From Bin5 sp965207495 (GTDB taxonomy: Bacteria; Chloroflexota; Anaerolineae; Caldilineales; Caldilineaceae), in assembly GCA_965207495.1 (NCBI GenBank), contig OZ242287.1:4836001-4900000 (forward strand): a stretch of DNA of 64,000 nt, given 5' to 3'. The position numbers were made by a program, and so were the translations under genes. The notes below the pieces were generated by a model. That model worked only from the letters and a program-made list of their open reading frames with translations. It was not told the DNA's origin and made no database searches. Positions 41,106 to 48,901 of the stretch are shown here, in pieces; the first letter of the stretch is position 1, and the number at the start of each line of letters is the position of its first letter.

Positions 41106-41939
41106 ATGCCTGTAAAGATATATCGTCCCACGTCGCCGGGGCGACGGGACATGAGTGTCTCGACATTCGAAACGATTACGCGCACCAAGCCCGAGCGGTC
41201 GTTGACTGTTCCTCTAAACAGGAAGGGCGGGCGCAACAGCCAGGGGCGGATCACGGTCCGCCATCGCGGCGGGGGACACAAGCGGCGCTACCGCATCATT
41301 GACTTCAGGCGGGAGAGGTTTGGGGCACCGGCGAGGGTCACGTCGATAGAGTACGACCCGAACCGGAGTGCACGCATTGCGCTGCTCAGCTATGAGGATG
41401 GTGAGAAGCGTTATATTGTAGCGCCTTTGGGTGTTCAGGTAGGCGACGTCCTGGAGTCGGGCCCGAACGCTGAAATTCGGCCCGGAAATGCGCTGCCGAT
41501 TCGCAACATCCCTCCGGGCACGCAGATTCATAATATAGAGTTGTATCCGGGTCGCGGCGCGCAGTTGGTGCGCAGTGCAGGGGTTTCGGCGCAGCTGGTG
41601 GCCAAAGAGGGGCCGCGGGCGCAGGTGCGTCTTCCCAGCGGCGAGGTTCGCTTCATTGAGATGGACTGTCTGGCGACGGTTGGTCAGGTGTCGAATCCGG
41701 ATCACAGCAATATTTCGCTGGGTAAGGCAGGGCGGCGCCGTTGGCTGGGGATCCGGCCGTCGGTGCGCGGTGTAGCGATGGACCCTGCATCCCATCCTCA
41801 CGGTGGTGGAGAGGGTCGGTCGCCGATTGGTATGCCCGGCCCGAAGACGCCTTGGGGGCAGCCGGCGTTGGGTAAGCGAACGCGGCGCAACAAGAGAACG
41901 GGGAAGTATATTGTGCGGCGCGGAGGTAAGCGTCGATAG
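41106..41939 (+). CDS. rplB: 50S ribosomal protein L2
   Basis: 277 aa, full length. Conserved KGGRNSQGRITVRHRGGGHK near residue 40 and the C-terminal VRGVAMDPASHPHGGGEGRS with the functionally important His. L2 bridges subunits and supports peptidyl transfer. The C-terminus ends in a basic tail (RTRRNKRTGKYIVRRGGKRR). ATG at 41106 with CGGAGATAG upstream. Confidence 0.98.
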   Translation: MPVKIYRPTSPGRRDMSVSTFETITRTKPERSLTVPLNRKGGRNSQGRITVRHRGGGHKRRYRIIDFRRERFGAPARVTSIEYDPNRSARIALLSYEDGEKRYIVAPLGVQVGDVLESGPNAEIRPGNALPIRNIPPGTQIHNIELYPGRGAQLVRSAGVSAQLVAKEGPRAQVRLPSGEVRFIEMDCLATVGQVSNPDHSNISLGKAGRRRWLGIRPSVRGVAMDPASHPHGGGEGRSPIGMPGPKTPWGQPALGKRTRRNKRTGKYIVRRGGKRR

Positions 41940-41969
41940 CAGTGCAGTTGCAGATGTGGAGGGAATTCG

Positions 41970-42251
41970 ATGGGACGCAGCCTGAAGAAGGGACCGTATG
42001 TCGAGCCGCGGTTACTGAAGAAGATCGAAGATATGAACCGGGCCGGTGAGCGGAAGGTGCTCAAGACGTGGTCTCGGGCGTCGACGATATTTCCGCAGTT
42101 TGTCGGACATACCCTGGCGATTCATGACGGCCGCCGTCATGTACCGATATACATCACGGAAAACATGGTAGGGCACAAGCTGGGTGAGTTTGCGCCCACA
42201 CGTTTCTTTCGCGGTCATATCAGGTCGGAAAGAAGCACGCGCAGGGTGTAG
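41970..42251 (+). CDS. rpsS: 30S ribosomal protein S19
   Basis: 93 aa. MGRSLKKGPYVEPRLLKKIE at the start and VGHKLGEFAPTRFFRGHI near the end are classical S19. Located in the 30S head next to S13, near the A-site tRNA. GGAGGG six bases before the ATG gives strong initiation. Confidence 0.97.
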   Translation: MGRSLKKGPYVEPRLLKKIEDMNRAGERKVLKTWSRASTIFPQFVGHTLAIHDGRRHVPIYITENMVGHKLGEFAPTRFFRGHIRSERSTRRV

Positions 42252-42314
42252 GGATACAGTCTTTAGTCGAAATTAGTTTTCTTCCTCCATCCTGGAGATT
42301 GGGGAGCGCGTAAG

Positions 42315-42659
42315 ATGGAAGTTCGAGCAGTAACCAAGTATACAGGGATCAGCCCACAGAAGGCGCGCCTGGTACTGAATGAAATGCGGGGCAGGCCGGC
42401 AGAAGAGGCTTTGACTTTGTTGCAGTTCATGCCCCAGCAGGCGGCCAAGGTGGTTGCGAAGACGTTGAAGAGCGCGATCGCGAACGGGGTCGAGAATTTC
42501 GGTTTGGAGGCTGATGAGCTTTATATCAGCCAGATTTATGCCGACATGGCACCGAACCGGCGTTGGCGGCGATTTGGCGCGCGCGGCCGATTCAAGCCAT
42601 GGATTCGGCGTTCCTCGCACATCACGGTTGTGTTGGAAGAGCGTTTAGACGAGGTGTAG
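42315..42659 (+). CDS. rplV: 50S ribosomal protein L22
   Basis: 114 aa. KYTGISPQKARLVLNEMRG and the tunnel hairpin region ADMAPNRRWRRFGARGRFKP, then RRSSHITVVLEE, mark L22. The hairpin lines the nascent peptide tunnel opposite L4 and influences macrolide sensitivity. GGGGAG eight bases before ATG. Confidence 0.97.
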   Translation: MEVRAVTKYTGISPQKARLVLNEMRGRPAEEALTLLQFMPQQAAKVVAKTLKSAIANGVENFGLEADELYISQIYADMAPNRRWRRFGARGRFKPWIRRSSHITVVLEERLDEV

Positions 42660-42716
42660 CGTACGAACAGCGGCGGCTGGTGGTCTATTTGCCACCTGCT
42701 TGCACAAGGAGGCCCA

Positions 42717-43391
42717 ATGGGACGCAAAGTACATCCGACCGGTTTTCGCCTGGGCATTATCAAGGAACACAAGAGCCGATGGTTCGCCACCGGGCCTGAG
42801 TACGTGGATCAGCTGGCCGAAGATCGAGAGATCCGGGCAATGATTCGTCGTGATGCGCCGCGTGCAGGCATCAGCTTCATAGAGATCGAACGTCAGCCCA
42901 ACCAGGTTCATGTGATCATCAACACCGCCAAGCCCGGGATCATCATTGGGCGTAAGGGTGCGAATGTTAATGTATTGCGAGTGAACCTGCAGGAACTGAC
43001 GAACAAGAAGGTCAAGATCGACGTACGGGAGATAGATAAGCCGGAGACGGATGCCCAGCTGGTTTCTGAGAATGTCGCTGAGCAGTTGGAGCGCCGCATC
43101 AGCTGGAAGCGGGCGATGAAGCAGGCGGCGGGACGTGCGATGCGGACCGGTGCCGAAGGCGTCATGATCCAGGTAGCGGGGCGTTTGGGCGGCAGCGAGA
43201 TGGGACGGGTCGACACGATCCGCGACGGTCAGGTTCCGCGTCACACTTTGCGGGCCGAGATCGACTATGGAACGTCCGAGGCGAATACGACGTACGGCGT
43301 GATAGGCGTGAAGACGTGGGTCTATCACGGTGAAGTGATGCCGGGTGAAGAGTACCATGCCCGCTATGCGGAGATGGCACTGACCGAGTAG
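42717..43391 (+). CDS. rpsC: 30S ribosomal protein S3
   Basis: 224 aa. Starts MGRKVHPTGFRLGIIKEHKS; the KH domain has GIIIGRKGANVNVLRV, and the C-terminal part contains GRLGGSEMGRVDTIRDGQVP. S3 forms part of the mRNA entry pore with helicase function. The C-terminus is short (ends YAEMALTE), without the Lys-rich tail of some homologues. AAGGAGG upstream of the ATG. Confidence 0.97.
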   Translation: MGRKVHPTGFRLGIIKEHKSRWFATGPEYVDQLAEDREIRAMIRRDAPRAGISFIEIERQPNQVHVIINTAKPGIIIGRKGANVNVLRVNLQELTNKKVKIDVREIDKPETDAQLVSENVAEQLERRISWKRAMKQAAGRAMRTGAEGVMIQVAGRLGGSEMGRVDTIRDGQVPRHTLRAEIDYGTSEANTTYGVIGVKTWVYHGEVMPGEEYHARYAEMALTE

Positions 43392-43449
43392 TGGCTTGCG
43401 CCCGGCAGGGGTGGAGCCGGACCAATCGAAGCGGGATGGAGAGTAGAAA

Positions 43450-43863
43450 ATGTTAATGCCAAAGCGGGTAAAATATCGTAAGATGCACCGCGGTCGGATG
43501 CGGGGAAACGCAACGCGGGGCAACCGGATCGATTTTGGCACGTACGGGCTACAGGCCACTGAGCCGTCGTGGGTAACGAGCCGGCAGATCGAAGCGGCCC
43601 GTCGCGCGGTTGTCCGCTATGTGCGGCGCGGCGGCAAGTTGTGGATTCGCATTTTCCCGGACAAACCGGTCACGGAGCGGGCGGCGGAGACCCGTATGGG
43701 ATCTGGCAAGGGGAATGTCGAACATTGGGTGGCGGTAGTAAAGCCGGGACGAATGGTATTTGAGATTGCCGGTGTAGATGAGGCGCAGGCGCGTGAAGCA
43801 TTTCGACTGGCCTCGCATAAGTTACCGATGGGAACACAGTTCGTCGCGCGGGAGGACATCTGA
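43450..43863 (+). CDS. rplP: 50S ribosomal protein L16
   Basis: 137 aa. MLMPKRVKYRKMHRGRMRGN at the N-terminus and RIFPDKPVTERAAETRMGSG with KGNVEHWVAVVKPGRM are diagnostic. L16 binds near the A-site and is needed late in 50S assembly. An alternative ATG lies two codons in. Followed by rpmC after 24 bases. Confidence 0.97.
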   Translation: MLMPKRVKYRKMHRGRMRGNATRGNRIDFGTYGLQATEPSWVTSRQIEAARRAVVRYVRRGGKLWIRIFPDKPVTERAAETRMGSGKGNVEHWVAVVKPGRMVFEIAGVDEAQAREAFRLASHKLPMGTQFVAREDI

Positions 43864-43887
43864 CGTGAAGGCGAGGAGGGAAGCAAG

Positions 43888-44097
43888 ATGAAAGCACATG
43901 AACTGCGCCCGCTCACGGGGAGTGAACTTTACAGCCGGTTAGACGAGGGTTACCAGGAGTTGTTTAACTTGCGTTTTCAGAAGGCAACAGGACAGTTGAC
44001 AAATACGGCACGCAGTGGTCAGGTCCGCCGGGAGATTGCGCGGATTAAGACAGTTTTGCGTGAGCGGGAGTTGATGGCCGAAGAGGAAGAGGAGTAA
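43888..44097 (+). CDS. rpmC: 50S ribosomal protein L29
   Basis: 69 aa, two-helix hairpin protein near the tunnel exit. ELYSRLDEGYQELFNLRFQK followed by ATGQLTNTARSGQVRREIAR is the family signature. The tail EEEEE is acidic. ATG at 43888 preceded by GGAGGGAAGCAAG. Six bases separate it from rpsQ. Confidence 0.96.
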   Translation: MKAHELRPLTGSELYSRLDEGYQELFNLRFQKATGQLTNTARSGQVRREIARIKTVLRERELMAEEEEE

Positions 44098-44103
44098 GGG
44101 GAA

Positions 44104-44361
44104 ATGCGCGAGCGAAGACGCGAGTTGGTTGGCGTGGTGACCAGCGACAAGATGAACAAGACTGTGGTCGTGGAAGTGGGGCGGACCGCGCGCCATGCCC
44201 TGTATGGCAAGGTTGTCAAGTCACATAAGAAATACAAAGCGCACGATCAGGACAATGCCTGCCGAGTTGGCGACACGGTCCAGATTCGTGAATGCCGGCC
44301 GATCAGTAAACACAAGAAGTTTTATGTCTCGAAAATTCTGGACCACGCGGCTATTGTGTAG
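44104..44361 (+). CDS. rpsQ: 30S ribosomal protein S17
   Basis: 85 aa, OB-fold primary 16S-binding protein. ELVGVVTSDKMNKTVVVEV near the start and GDTVQIRECRPISKHKKFYV near the end are characteristic. Begins six bases after rpmC with a ribosome site (AGGGGAA) overlapping its stop. Last gene of the classical S10 set. Confidence 0.97.
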   Translation: MRERRRELVGVVTSDKMNKTVVVEVGRTARHALYGKVVKSHKKYKAHDQDNACRVGDTVQIRECRPISKHKKFYVSKILDHAAIV

Positions 44362-44397
44362 TTCGGGGTGTGCGGTCAAGAGAAGAGGTATGGAGCC

Positions 44398-44766
44398 ATG
44401 ATTCAACAAGAGAGTCGCCTGCGGATTGCCGACAATACGGGGGCGAAAGAGATACTGACGATTCGAGTCCGTGGTGGGAGTTCTCGCCGATACGGTGGGA
44501 TTGGTGACGTGATCGTGGGTACGGTCAAGGCCTCCAGTCCGACGGCGTCGGTGAAAAAGGGAGAAATTGTGCGTGCGGTTATCGTGCGCACGCGACGTCC
44601 GGTGCGGCGCAAGGACGGGAGCTATATTCGATTCGATGAGAATGCCGCCGTACTGATTGATGACAACAGGAATCCACGCGGCACTCGAATCTTTGGCCCG
44701 GTTGCGCGGGAATTGCGGGACCACGGATACATGAAAATCGTGTCCCTGGCTCCGGAGGTACTCTGA
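44398..44766 (+). CDS. rplN: 50S ribosomal protein L14
   Basis: 122 aa, the standard length. MIQQESRLRIADNTGAKEIL at the N-terminus and NPRGTRIFGPVARELRDHGY near the C-terminus. L14 contacts the 30S subunit and RsfS. ATG at 44398 chosen over an upstream in-frame GTG-type start because it matches the invariant N-terminus. First gene of the spc set. Confidence 0.97.
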   Translation: MIQQESRLRIADNTGAKEILTIRVRGGSSRRYGGIGDVIVGTVKASSPTASVKKGEIVRAVIVRTRRPVRRKDGSYIRFDENAAVLIDDNRNPRGTRIFGPVARELRDHGYMKIVSLAPEVL

Positions 44767-44839
44767 GGCGCACGGGTAGGCAGGCTTCAGTTTTGCGGGC
44801 CGGCGGACGGAATCGTTGAGGATTTGAGGAGAAGAGGGG

Positions 44840-45199
44840 ATGGGCATAAAGATCAGGAAGGGTGACCTCGTTGAAGTGATCGCCGGCAATGACAAGGGGC
44901 ACCGAGGTGAAGTCCAGAGCGTAATACGCAAGAAGGACAAGAAGGGCCGGCACGATCCGAATCGGGTGTACGTTGTTGTGGCGGGTGCGAATTTCGTCAC
45001 GAAGCATCAGCGCCGCAGCCCGACGGTGCGTACACAGACCGGGCGCATCGAACTGGAGGCGCCGGTACACATCAGCAATGTTGCGCTGGTTGGGACGGAC
45101 AACGAATTGACCCGCGCCGGTTACCGATTTGAGGGCGAAGACAAGATCCGAGTCGATAGGCGCACGGGTGAGTCTTTGGCAACTGGGAGTGAGAGTTAG
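44840..45199 (+). CDS. rplX: 50S ribosomal protein L24
   Basis: 119 aa, KOW-domain assembly initiator. IRKGDLVEVIAGNDKGHRGE is the KOW motif; TGRIELEAPVHISNVAL follows. The middle insert after VQSVIRKKDKKGRHDPNRVYV is slightly longer than in Escherichia coli. AGGAGAAGAGGGG precedes the ATG. Confidence 0.97.
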   Translation: MGIKIRKGDLVEVIAGNDKGHRGEVQSVIRKKDKKGRHDPNRVYVVVAGANFVTKHQRRSPTVRTQTGRIELEAPVHISNVALVGTDNELTRAGYRFEGEDKIRVDRRTGESLATGSES

Positions 45200-45265
45200 T
45201 TTCAGGGTCAGAATGACGGCCTGGCGCCGCTATGGGCGGTCGTTGCGGGCGAGGAGTGAAGAGTG

Positions 45266-45838
45266 ATGAGTGAAGCAGCCATAATTCCGATGCAGAAGCC
45301 CCGGTTGAAGGAACGTTTTGACAGTGAGATTGCGCCGGCGCTGATGACGGAATTCGATTATACCAATATTATGCAGGTGCCCCGGGTCGAGAAGATCAGC
45401 GTAAACATCGGCATGGGAGAGGCGATCACGGATGGCAAGACGATAGACCGCGCCAGCCAGGATCTGACAATAATTACGGGTCAGAAGCCGATCGTGACGC
45501 GGGCTCGCAGGTCGATTGCCACTTTCAAGCTACGGGAAGGGATGCCGATCGGCGTGAAGGTGACGCTGCGGGGCCGGCGCATGTGGGATTTTCTGGACCG
45601 TTTGATCAGTATTGCGTTGCCGGCACAGCGCGATTTTCGCGGCATCTCGCCGGACTCTTTCGACGGGCGGGGCAACTACAGTTTGGGCCTGCGCGAGCAG
45701 TTGATCTTTCCGGAGATCGACTACGATGAGATCGACAAGGTTCGAGGGATGGAAGTGACGATCGTTACGACAGCGGGCTCTGATGAGGAAGGCCGGCGGC
45801 TCCTGGCGATGATGGATATGCCGTTCCAAAGGCGATAA
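45266..45838 (+). CDS. rplE: 50S ribosomal protein L5
   Basis: 190 aa, binds 5S rRNA and contacts P-site tRNA. VPRVEKISVNIGMGEA, LTIITGQKPIVTRARRSIA and GRGNYSLGLREQLIFPEIDY are diagnostic. The ATG at 45266 directly follows an in-frame GTG (45263); GAGGAG lies upstream. Followed by the small S14 gene. Confidence 0.97.
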   Translation: MSEAAIIPMQKPRLKERFDSEIAPALMTEFDYTNIMQVPRVEKISVNIGMGEAITDGKTIDRASQDLTIITGQKPIVTRARRSIATFKLREGMPIGVKVTLRGRRMWDFLDRLISIALPAQRDFRGISPDSFDGRGNYSLGLREQLIFPEIDYDEIDKVRGMEVTIVTTAGSDEEGRRLLAMMDMPFQRR

Positions 45839-45891
45839 AGACAGTAACTACAAAGAGAAGGTAGCTACGAAGATGAAGGAGAGAGCTGTCT

Positions 45892-46074
45892 GTGGCTAAG
45901 AAAAGTATCGTTCTGCGGGAGACCAAGCGGAAGTATGAAGTGCGGGTGCGTAACCGCTGCTCTAAGTGTGGCCGCCCGCGGGCGTACATGCGCCGATTCG
46001 GCCTTTGCCGCATCTGTTTTCGTCGAGAGGCCCTTGAGGGCCACCTGCCGGGCGTAGTCAAGTCCAGCTGGTAG
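45892..46074 (+). CDS. rpsN: 30S ribosomal protein S14, zinc-binding type
   Basis: 60 aa, the short type-Z form with two CxxC pairs: RCSKCGRP and LCRICFRR bind one zinc. GTG start at 45892 with GGAGAG upstream. The longer zinc-free paralogue found in some bacteria is not in the window. Confidence 0.97.
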   Translation: MAKKSIVLRETKRKYEVRVRNRCSKCGRPRAYMRRFGLCRICFRREALEGHLPGVVKSSW

Positions 46075-46164
46075 AGAAGGACCACAATTGAGTGCATCGG
46101 GCGCAGCGGCTGCCGACATTGCCGGCGCGGGTTGCGTTACAAGATTCAAGAGGAAGCACTGTTT

Positions 46165-46560
46165 ATGATGACCGATCCAATCGCGGACTTTCTGACGCGA
46201 GTCCGCAACTCTTCAAACTCAAGGCATCGTCGTTCGGTGATGCCCAGTTCCAAGGTAAAGGTCGCGATTGCCAAGATTCTGGCGGAGGAAGGCTTCATCA
46301 GCGGTTATTCGGTGACGGGTGACAAGAGCCGGCCGAATCTCATCGTTGGGATGAAGTATTCCGACAAGGGGCAACCGGTCATTTCCGGCATCGAGCGTGT
46401 AAGCCGTCCGGGGCGGCGGACTTACATGGGCTTTCAGACTATTCCGCTTGTCCGGAGCGGCCTGGGGATAAACATCGTTTCGACGCCCAAAGGTGTCATG
46501 AGCGGAAGGCAGGCGCGTCGCGAGCGGGTTGGCGGCGAGGTTTTGTGCAACGTTTGGTAA
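46165..46560 (+). CDS. rpsH: 30S ribosomal protein S8
   Basis: 131 aa. TDPIADFLTRVRNS at the start and SRPGRRTYMGFQTIPLVRSG with VMSGRQARRERVGGEVLCNVW at the end. Primary binder of central 16S rRNA and regulator of the spc operon in Escherichia coli. Double ATG (46165, 46168); the longer upstream frame is not S8-like. Confidence 0.97.
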   Translation: MMTDPIADFLTRVRNSSNSRHRRSVMPSSKVKVAIAKILAEEGFISGYSVTGDKSRPNLIVGMKYSDKGQPVISGIERVSRPGRRTYMGFQTIPLVRSGLGINIVSTPKGVMSGRQARRERVGGEVLCNVW

Positions 46561-46575
46561 TGTTGGGAGGATAAC

Positions 46576-47133
46576 ATGTCACGAATCGGGAAGATGCCGA
46601 TTACTGTGCCTGCCAGTGTGACGGTTGATATTGTGCCTGGCAACGTGGTAACGGTGAAAGGGCCGAAGGGCGAACTCAGCCAGAAATTCAATCGGGATAT
46701 GAGGATATCTAGAGAGAATGGCGAGATCGTTGTGACCCGACCCACCGAACAGCGCCAGCATCGCGCCATACACGGGCTGACGAGATCGTTGATCAACAAT
46801 ATGGTGGTGGGCGTGACCGACGGTTTCCAGAGGATTCTGGAGATCCAGGGCGTTGGCTACCGAGCCCAGCTAGAGGGCAATAACCTGTTATTGCAGGTCG
46901 GGAAGAGTCATCCCGTAGAATACGCACCTCCCAGCCCGGATATTGTGTTTGAGGTTTCGCGAGACGGGCGGACGGTGACAATTTCGGGAATCAACAAGCA
47001 ACAGATAGGCGAACTGGCTGCGAAGATTCGCAAGGAGCGGCCGCCGGAGCCTTATAAGGGCAAGGGCATCCGCTATCAGGGCGAATACGTGCGCTCCAAG
47101 GCAGGCAAGGCCGGGGCTGCGGCAATAGTATAG
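46576..47133 (+). CDS. rplF: 50S ribosomal protein L6
   Basis: 185 aa with the duplicated L6 fold. MSRIGKMPITVPASVTVDI at the start, GVTDGFQRILEIQGVGYRAQ in the middle and the signature RPPEPYKGKGIRYQGEYVRS near the end. Placed next to the sarcin-ricin loop. ATG preceded by TTGGGAGGATAAC. Confidence 0.97.
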   Translation: MSRIGKMPITVPASVTVDIVPGNVVTVKGPKGELSQKFNRDMRISRENGEIVVTRPTEQRQHRAIHGLTRSLINNMVVGVTDGFQRILEIQGVGYRAQLEGNNLLLQVGKSHPVEYAPPSPDIVFEVSRDGRTVTISGINKQQIGELAAKIRKERPPEPYKGKGIRYQGEYVRSKAGKAGAAAIV

Positions 47134-47153
47134 CCGAGCAGGGGTGGAGAATT

Positions 47154-47519
47154 ATGGCTAAAGCTACACGGACAGATGCGCGAAAGCGCAGGCATATGCG
47201 GGTGCGGCGCAAGGTTTCAGGGACTGCTGCGCGACCGCGGTTGAATGTATATCGCAGCCTGAAGAACGTCAACGTACAGGTAATTGACGACCAGGCCGGT
47301 CATACTTTGGTGTCGGCTTCGACTAGGGAAGCCGAACTGCAGGAGGTACTGGCCGACAAGTTGAGGGTGGATCAGGCGAAGGAGATCGGCAAGATCGTTG
47401 CGGCACGCGCCAAGGCGGCCGGCATCGAGCAGGTGGTCTTTGATCGTGGCGGGTACCGCTACCACGGCCGCGTGAAGGCGGTGGCCGATGGCAGTCGAGA
47501 GGGTGGTCTCGTCTTCTAA
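47154..47519 (+). CDS. rplR: 50S ribosomal protein L18
   Basis: 121 aa, 5S rRNA-binding. RVRRKVSGTAARPRLNVYRS and VFDRGGYRYHGRVKAVADGS with REGGL near the C-terminus mark the family. ATG at 47154 with GGGGTGGAG upstream. 20 bases after rplF. Confidence 0.97.
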   Translation: MAKATRTDARKRRHMRVRRKVSGTAARPRLNVYRSLKNVNVQVIDDQAGHTLVSASTREAELQEVLADKLRVDQAKEIGKIVAARAKAAGIEQVVFDRGGYRYHGRVKAVADGSREGGLVF

Positions 47520-47540
47520 ACATAGCAAGGAGAGAAGGAT

Positions 47541-48083
47541 ATGGGACGTCGAGACCGTCGACGGGACCGCGAGCAGGAAGAAGACAAGGATGAACTTGAT
47601 GAGAAGGTCGTTCATATTGCGCGCACGGCGAAGGTGGTGAAGGGCGGACGCAGGTTTGCTTTTCGGGCCGTGGTGGTGGTTGGCGACAACAACGGGCGAG
47701 TAGGCGTAGGCGTAGGCAAGGCGCGCGAGGTCCCGGATGCGATTCGCAAGGCGAGTGAAACGGCGCGCAAGACGATGGTAGAGGTGAATCTGCTGGGTAC
47801 GACGATTCCCCATGCAAGCCAGGCCCGTTTTGGCGCGGGCGAGGTATTGTTGAGGCCGGCCAGCCCTGGTACCGGTGTGATCGCCGGTGGGGGTGTACGC
47901 GCGGTGGTCGAGGCTGCGGGCGTGAAGGACATATTGTCCAAGTCTTTGGGGAGCGACAATATCTTAAATGTGGTGCAGGCTACCTTTGCGTCGCTGAGGC
48001 AGTTGCAGGATTACCGAATTGAGGCGCAGCGAAGGGGAGTCGATCCTGAAAAGTTGCGGCCATTCTGGTATCAGGAAGATTAG
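47541..48083 (+). CDS. rpsE: 30S ribosomal protein S5
   Basis: 180 aa. The dsRNA-binding-like half has RTAKVVKGGRRFAFRAVVVV and GRVGVGVGKAREVPDAIRKA; the second half has PASPGTGVIAGGGVRAVVEA. S5 affects decoding accuracy and mRNA unwinding. The charged N-terminus (RRDRRRDREQEEDKDELD) is longer than usual. AAGGAGAGAAGGAT before the ATG. Confidence 0.97.
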   Translation: MGRRDRRRDREQEEDKDELDEKVVHIARTAKVVKGGRRFAFRAVVVVGDNNGRVGVGVGKAREVPDAIRKASETARKTMVEVNLLGTTIPHASQARFGAGEVLLRPASPGTGVIAGGGVRAVVEAAGVKDILSKSLGSDNILNVVQATFASLRQLQDYRIEAQRRGVDPEKLRPFWYQED

Positions 48084-48087
48084 ACCC

Positions 48088-48279
48088 ATGGAAAAGACGA
48101 TTACCGTGAAGTTGGTCAAGAGCCCGATCGGTTACAACAAGCGCCAGAAGGCGACTGTTGAGGCCCTGGGGCTGCGGAAGATGCATCAGACGGTCGAGAA
48201 GACTGACAGTCCTACGGTCCGGGGGATGATCGCGAGGGTCTCTCACCTTGTTGAGGTAGTAGAGGAAGCGGAAGCGTAG
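48088..48279 (+). CDS. rpmD: 50S ribosomal protein L30
   Basis: 63 aa. ITVKLVKSPIGYNKRQKATV followed by EALGLRKMHQTVE is the family pattern. ATG at 48088, four bases after the rpsE stop; the ribosome site AGGAAGAT lies inside rpsE. The last residues (VVEEAEA) are acidic. Confidence 0.96.
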   Translation: MEKTITVKLVKSPIGYNKRQKATVEALGLRKMHQTVEKTDSPTVRGMIARVSHLVEVVEEAEA

Positions 48280-48352
48280 GCGGTCAGAAAGGACAATCCG
48301 GCGATTTACCGGGTTGTTGCGGTCTTTTCCATATGGCTGGAGCAAGAGAAAT

Positions 48353-48832
48353 ATGAAACTGCACGATTTGCGTCCTAACGAGGGCGCCACGAGAAACCGA
48401 AAACGGCTTGGCCGCGGCACCGGATCGGGACGCGGCAAGACGGCCGGACGCGGCACCAAGGGCCAGAATGCCCGCTCAGGAAGCGGGGGCCGTCGGGGCT
48501 TTGAAGGCGGTCAGTTTAGTTTTCTTCGCCGTCTGCCCAGGATGCGGGGTTTCAATAACCGCTTCAAGGTGACCTATACGCCGGTGAATCTCGACAAGAT
48601 GGGTGAACGCTTTGACGCCGATGCACAGGTGACACCTGCGACGCTCTTCGACACGGGGCTACTTGGTGACAGTAAGGAGCCAGTGGTCGTTTTGGCGCGA
48701 GGAGAGATTGATAAGCCGCTCCATTTGCAGGTTCATCGGATCAGCAAGAGCGCAAGGGAGAGGGTAGAGGCCGCGGGCGGTACCGTCGACATTCTGCCAT
48801 ATGAAGTCAACAGGAATCTGCCGCGGTCTTAA
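48353..48832 (+). CDS. rplO: 50S ribosomal protein L15
   Basis: 159 aa. MKLHDLRPNEGATRNRKRLG and the Gly/Arg-rich extension GRGTGSGRGKTAGRGTKGQN reach into 23S rRNA; FEGGQFSFLRRLPRMRGF follows. Start at 48353; the slightly longer open frame is not conserved. Directly precedes secY as in most bacteria. Confidence 0.97.
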   Translation: MKLHDLRPNEGATRNRKRLGRGTGSGRGKTAGRGTKGQNARSGSGGRRGFEGGQFSFLRRLPRMRGFNNRFKVTYTPVNLDKMGERFDADAQVTPATLFDTGLLGDSKEPVVVLARGEIDKPLHLQVHRISKSARERVEAAGGTVDILPYEVNRNLPRS

Positions 48833-48901
48833 CTGTAGAGAGGCCGGGTTGGCGGCCATGCAGGCTGCCGGGCCCGGGCGAAACTCTACCGGAGAAGCTC
48901 T

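Noticed and set aside
42645..43559. Open frame of about 300 codons antisense to rpsC and rplP
   Set aside because: Both ribosomal proteins on the plus strand are certain; the antisense product has no recognisable motif.
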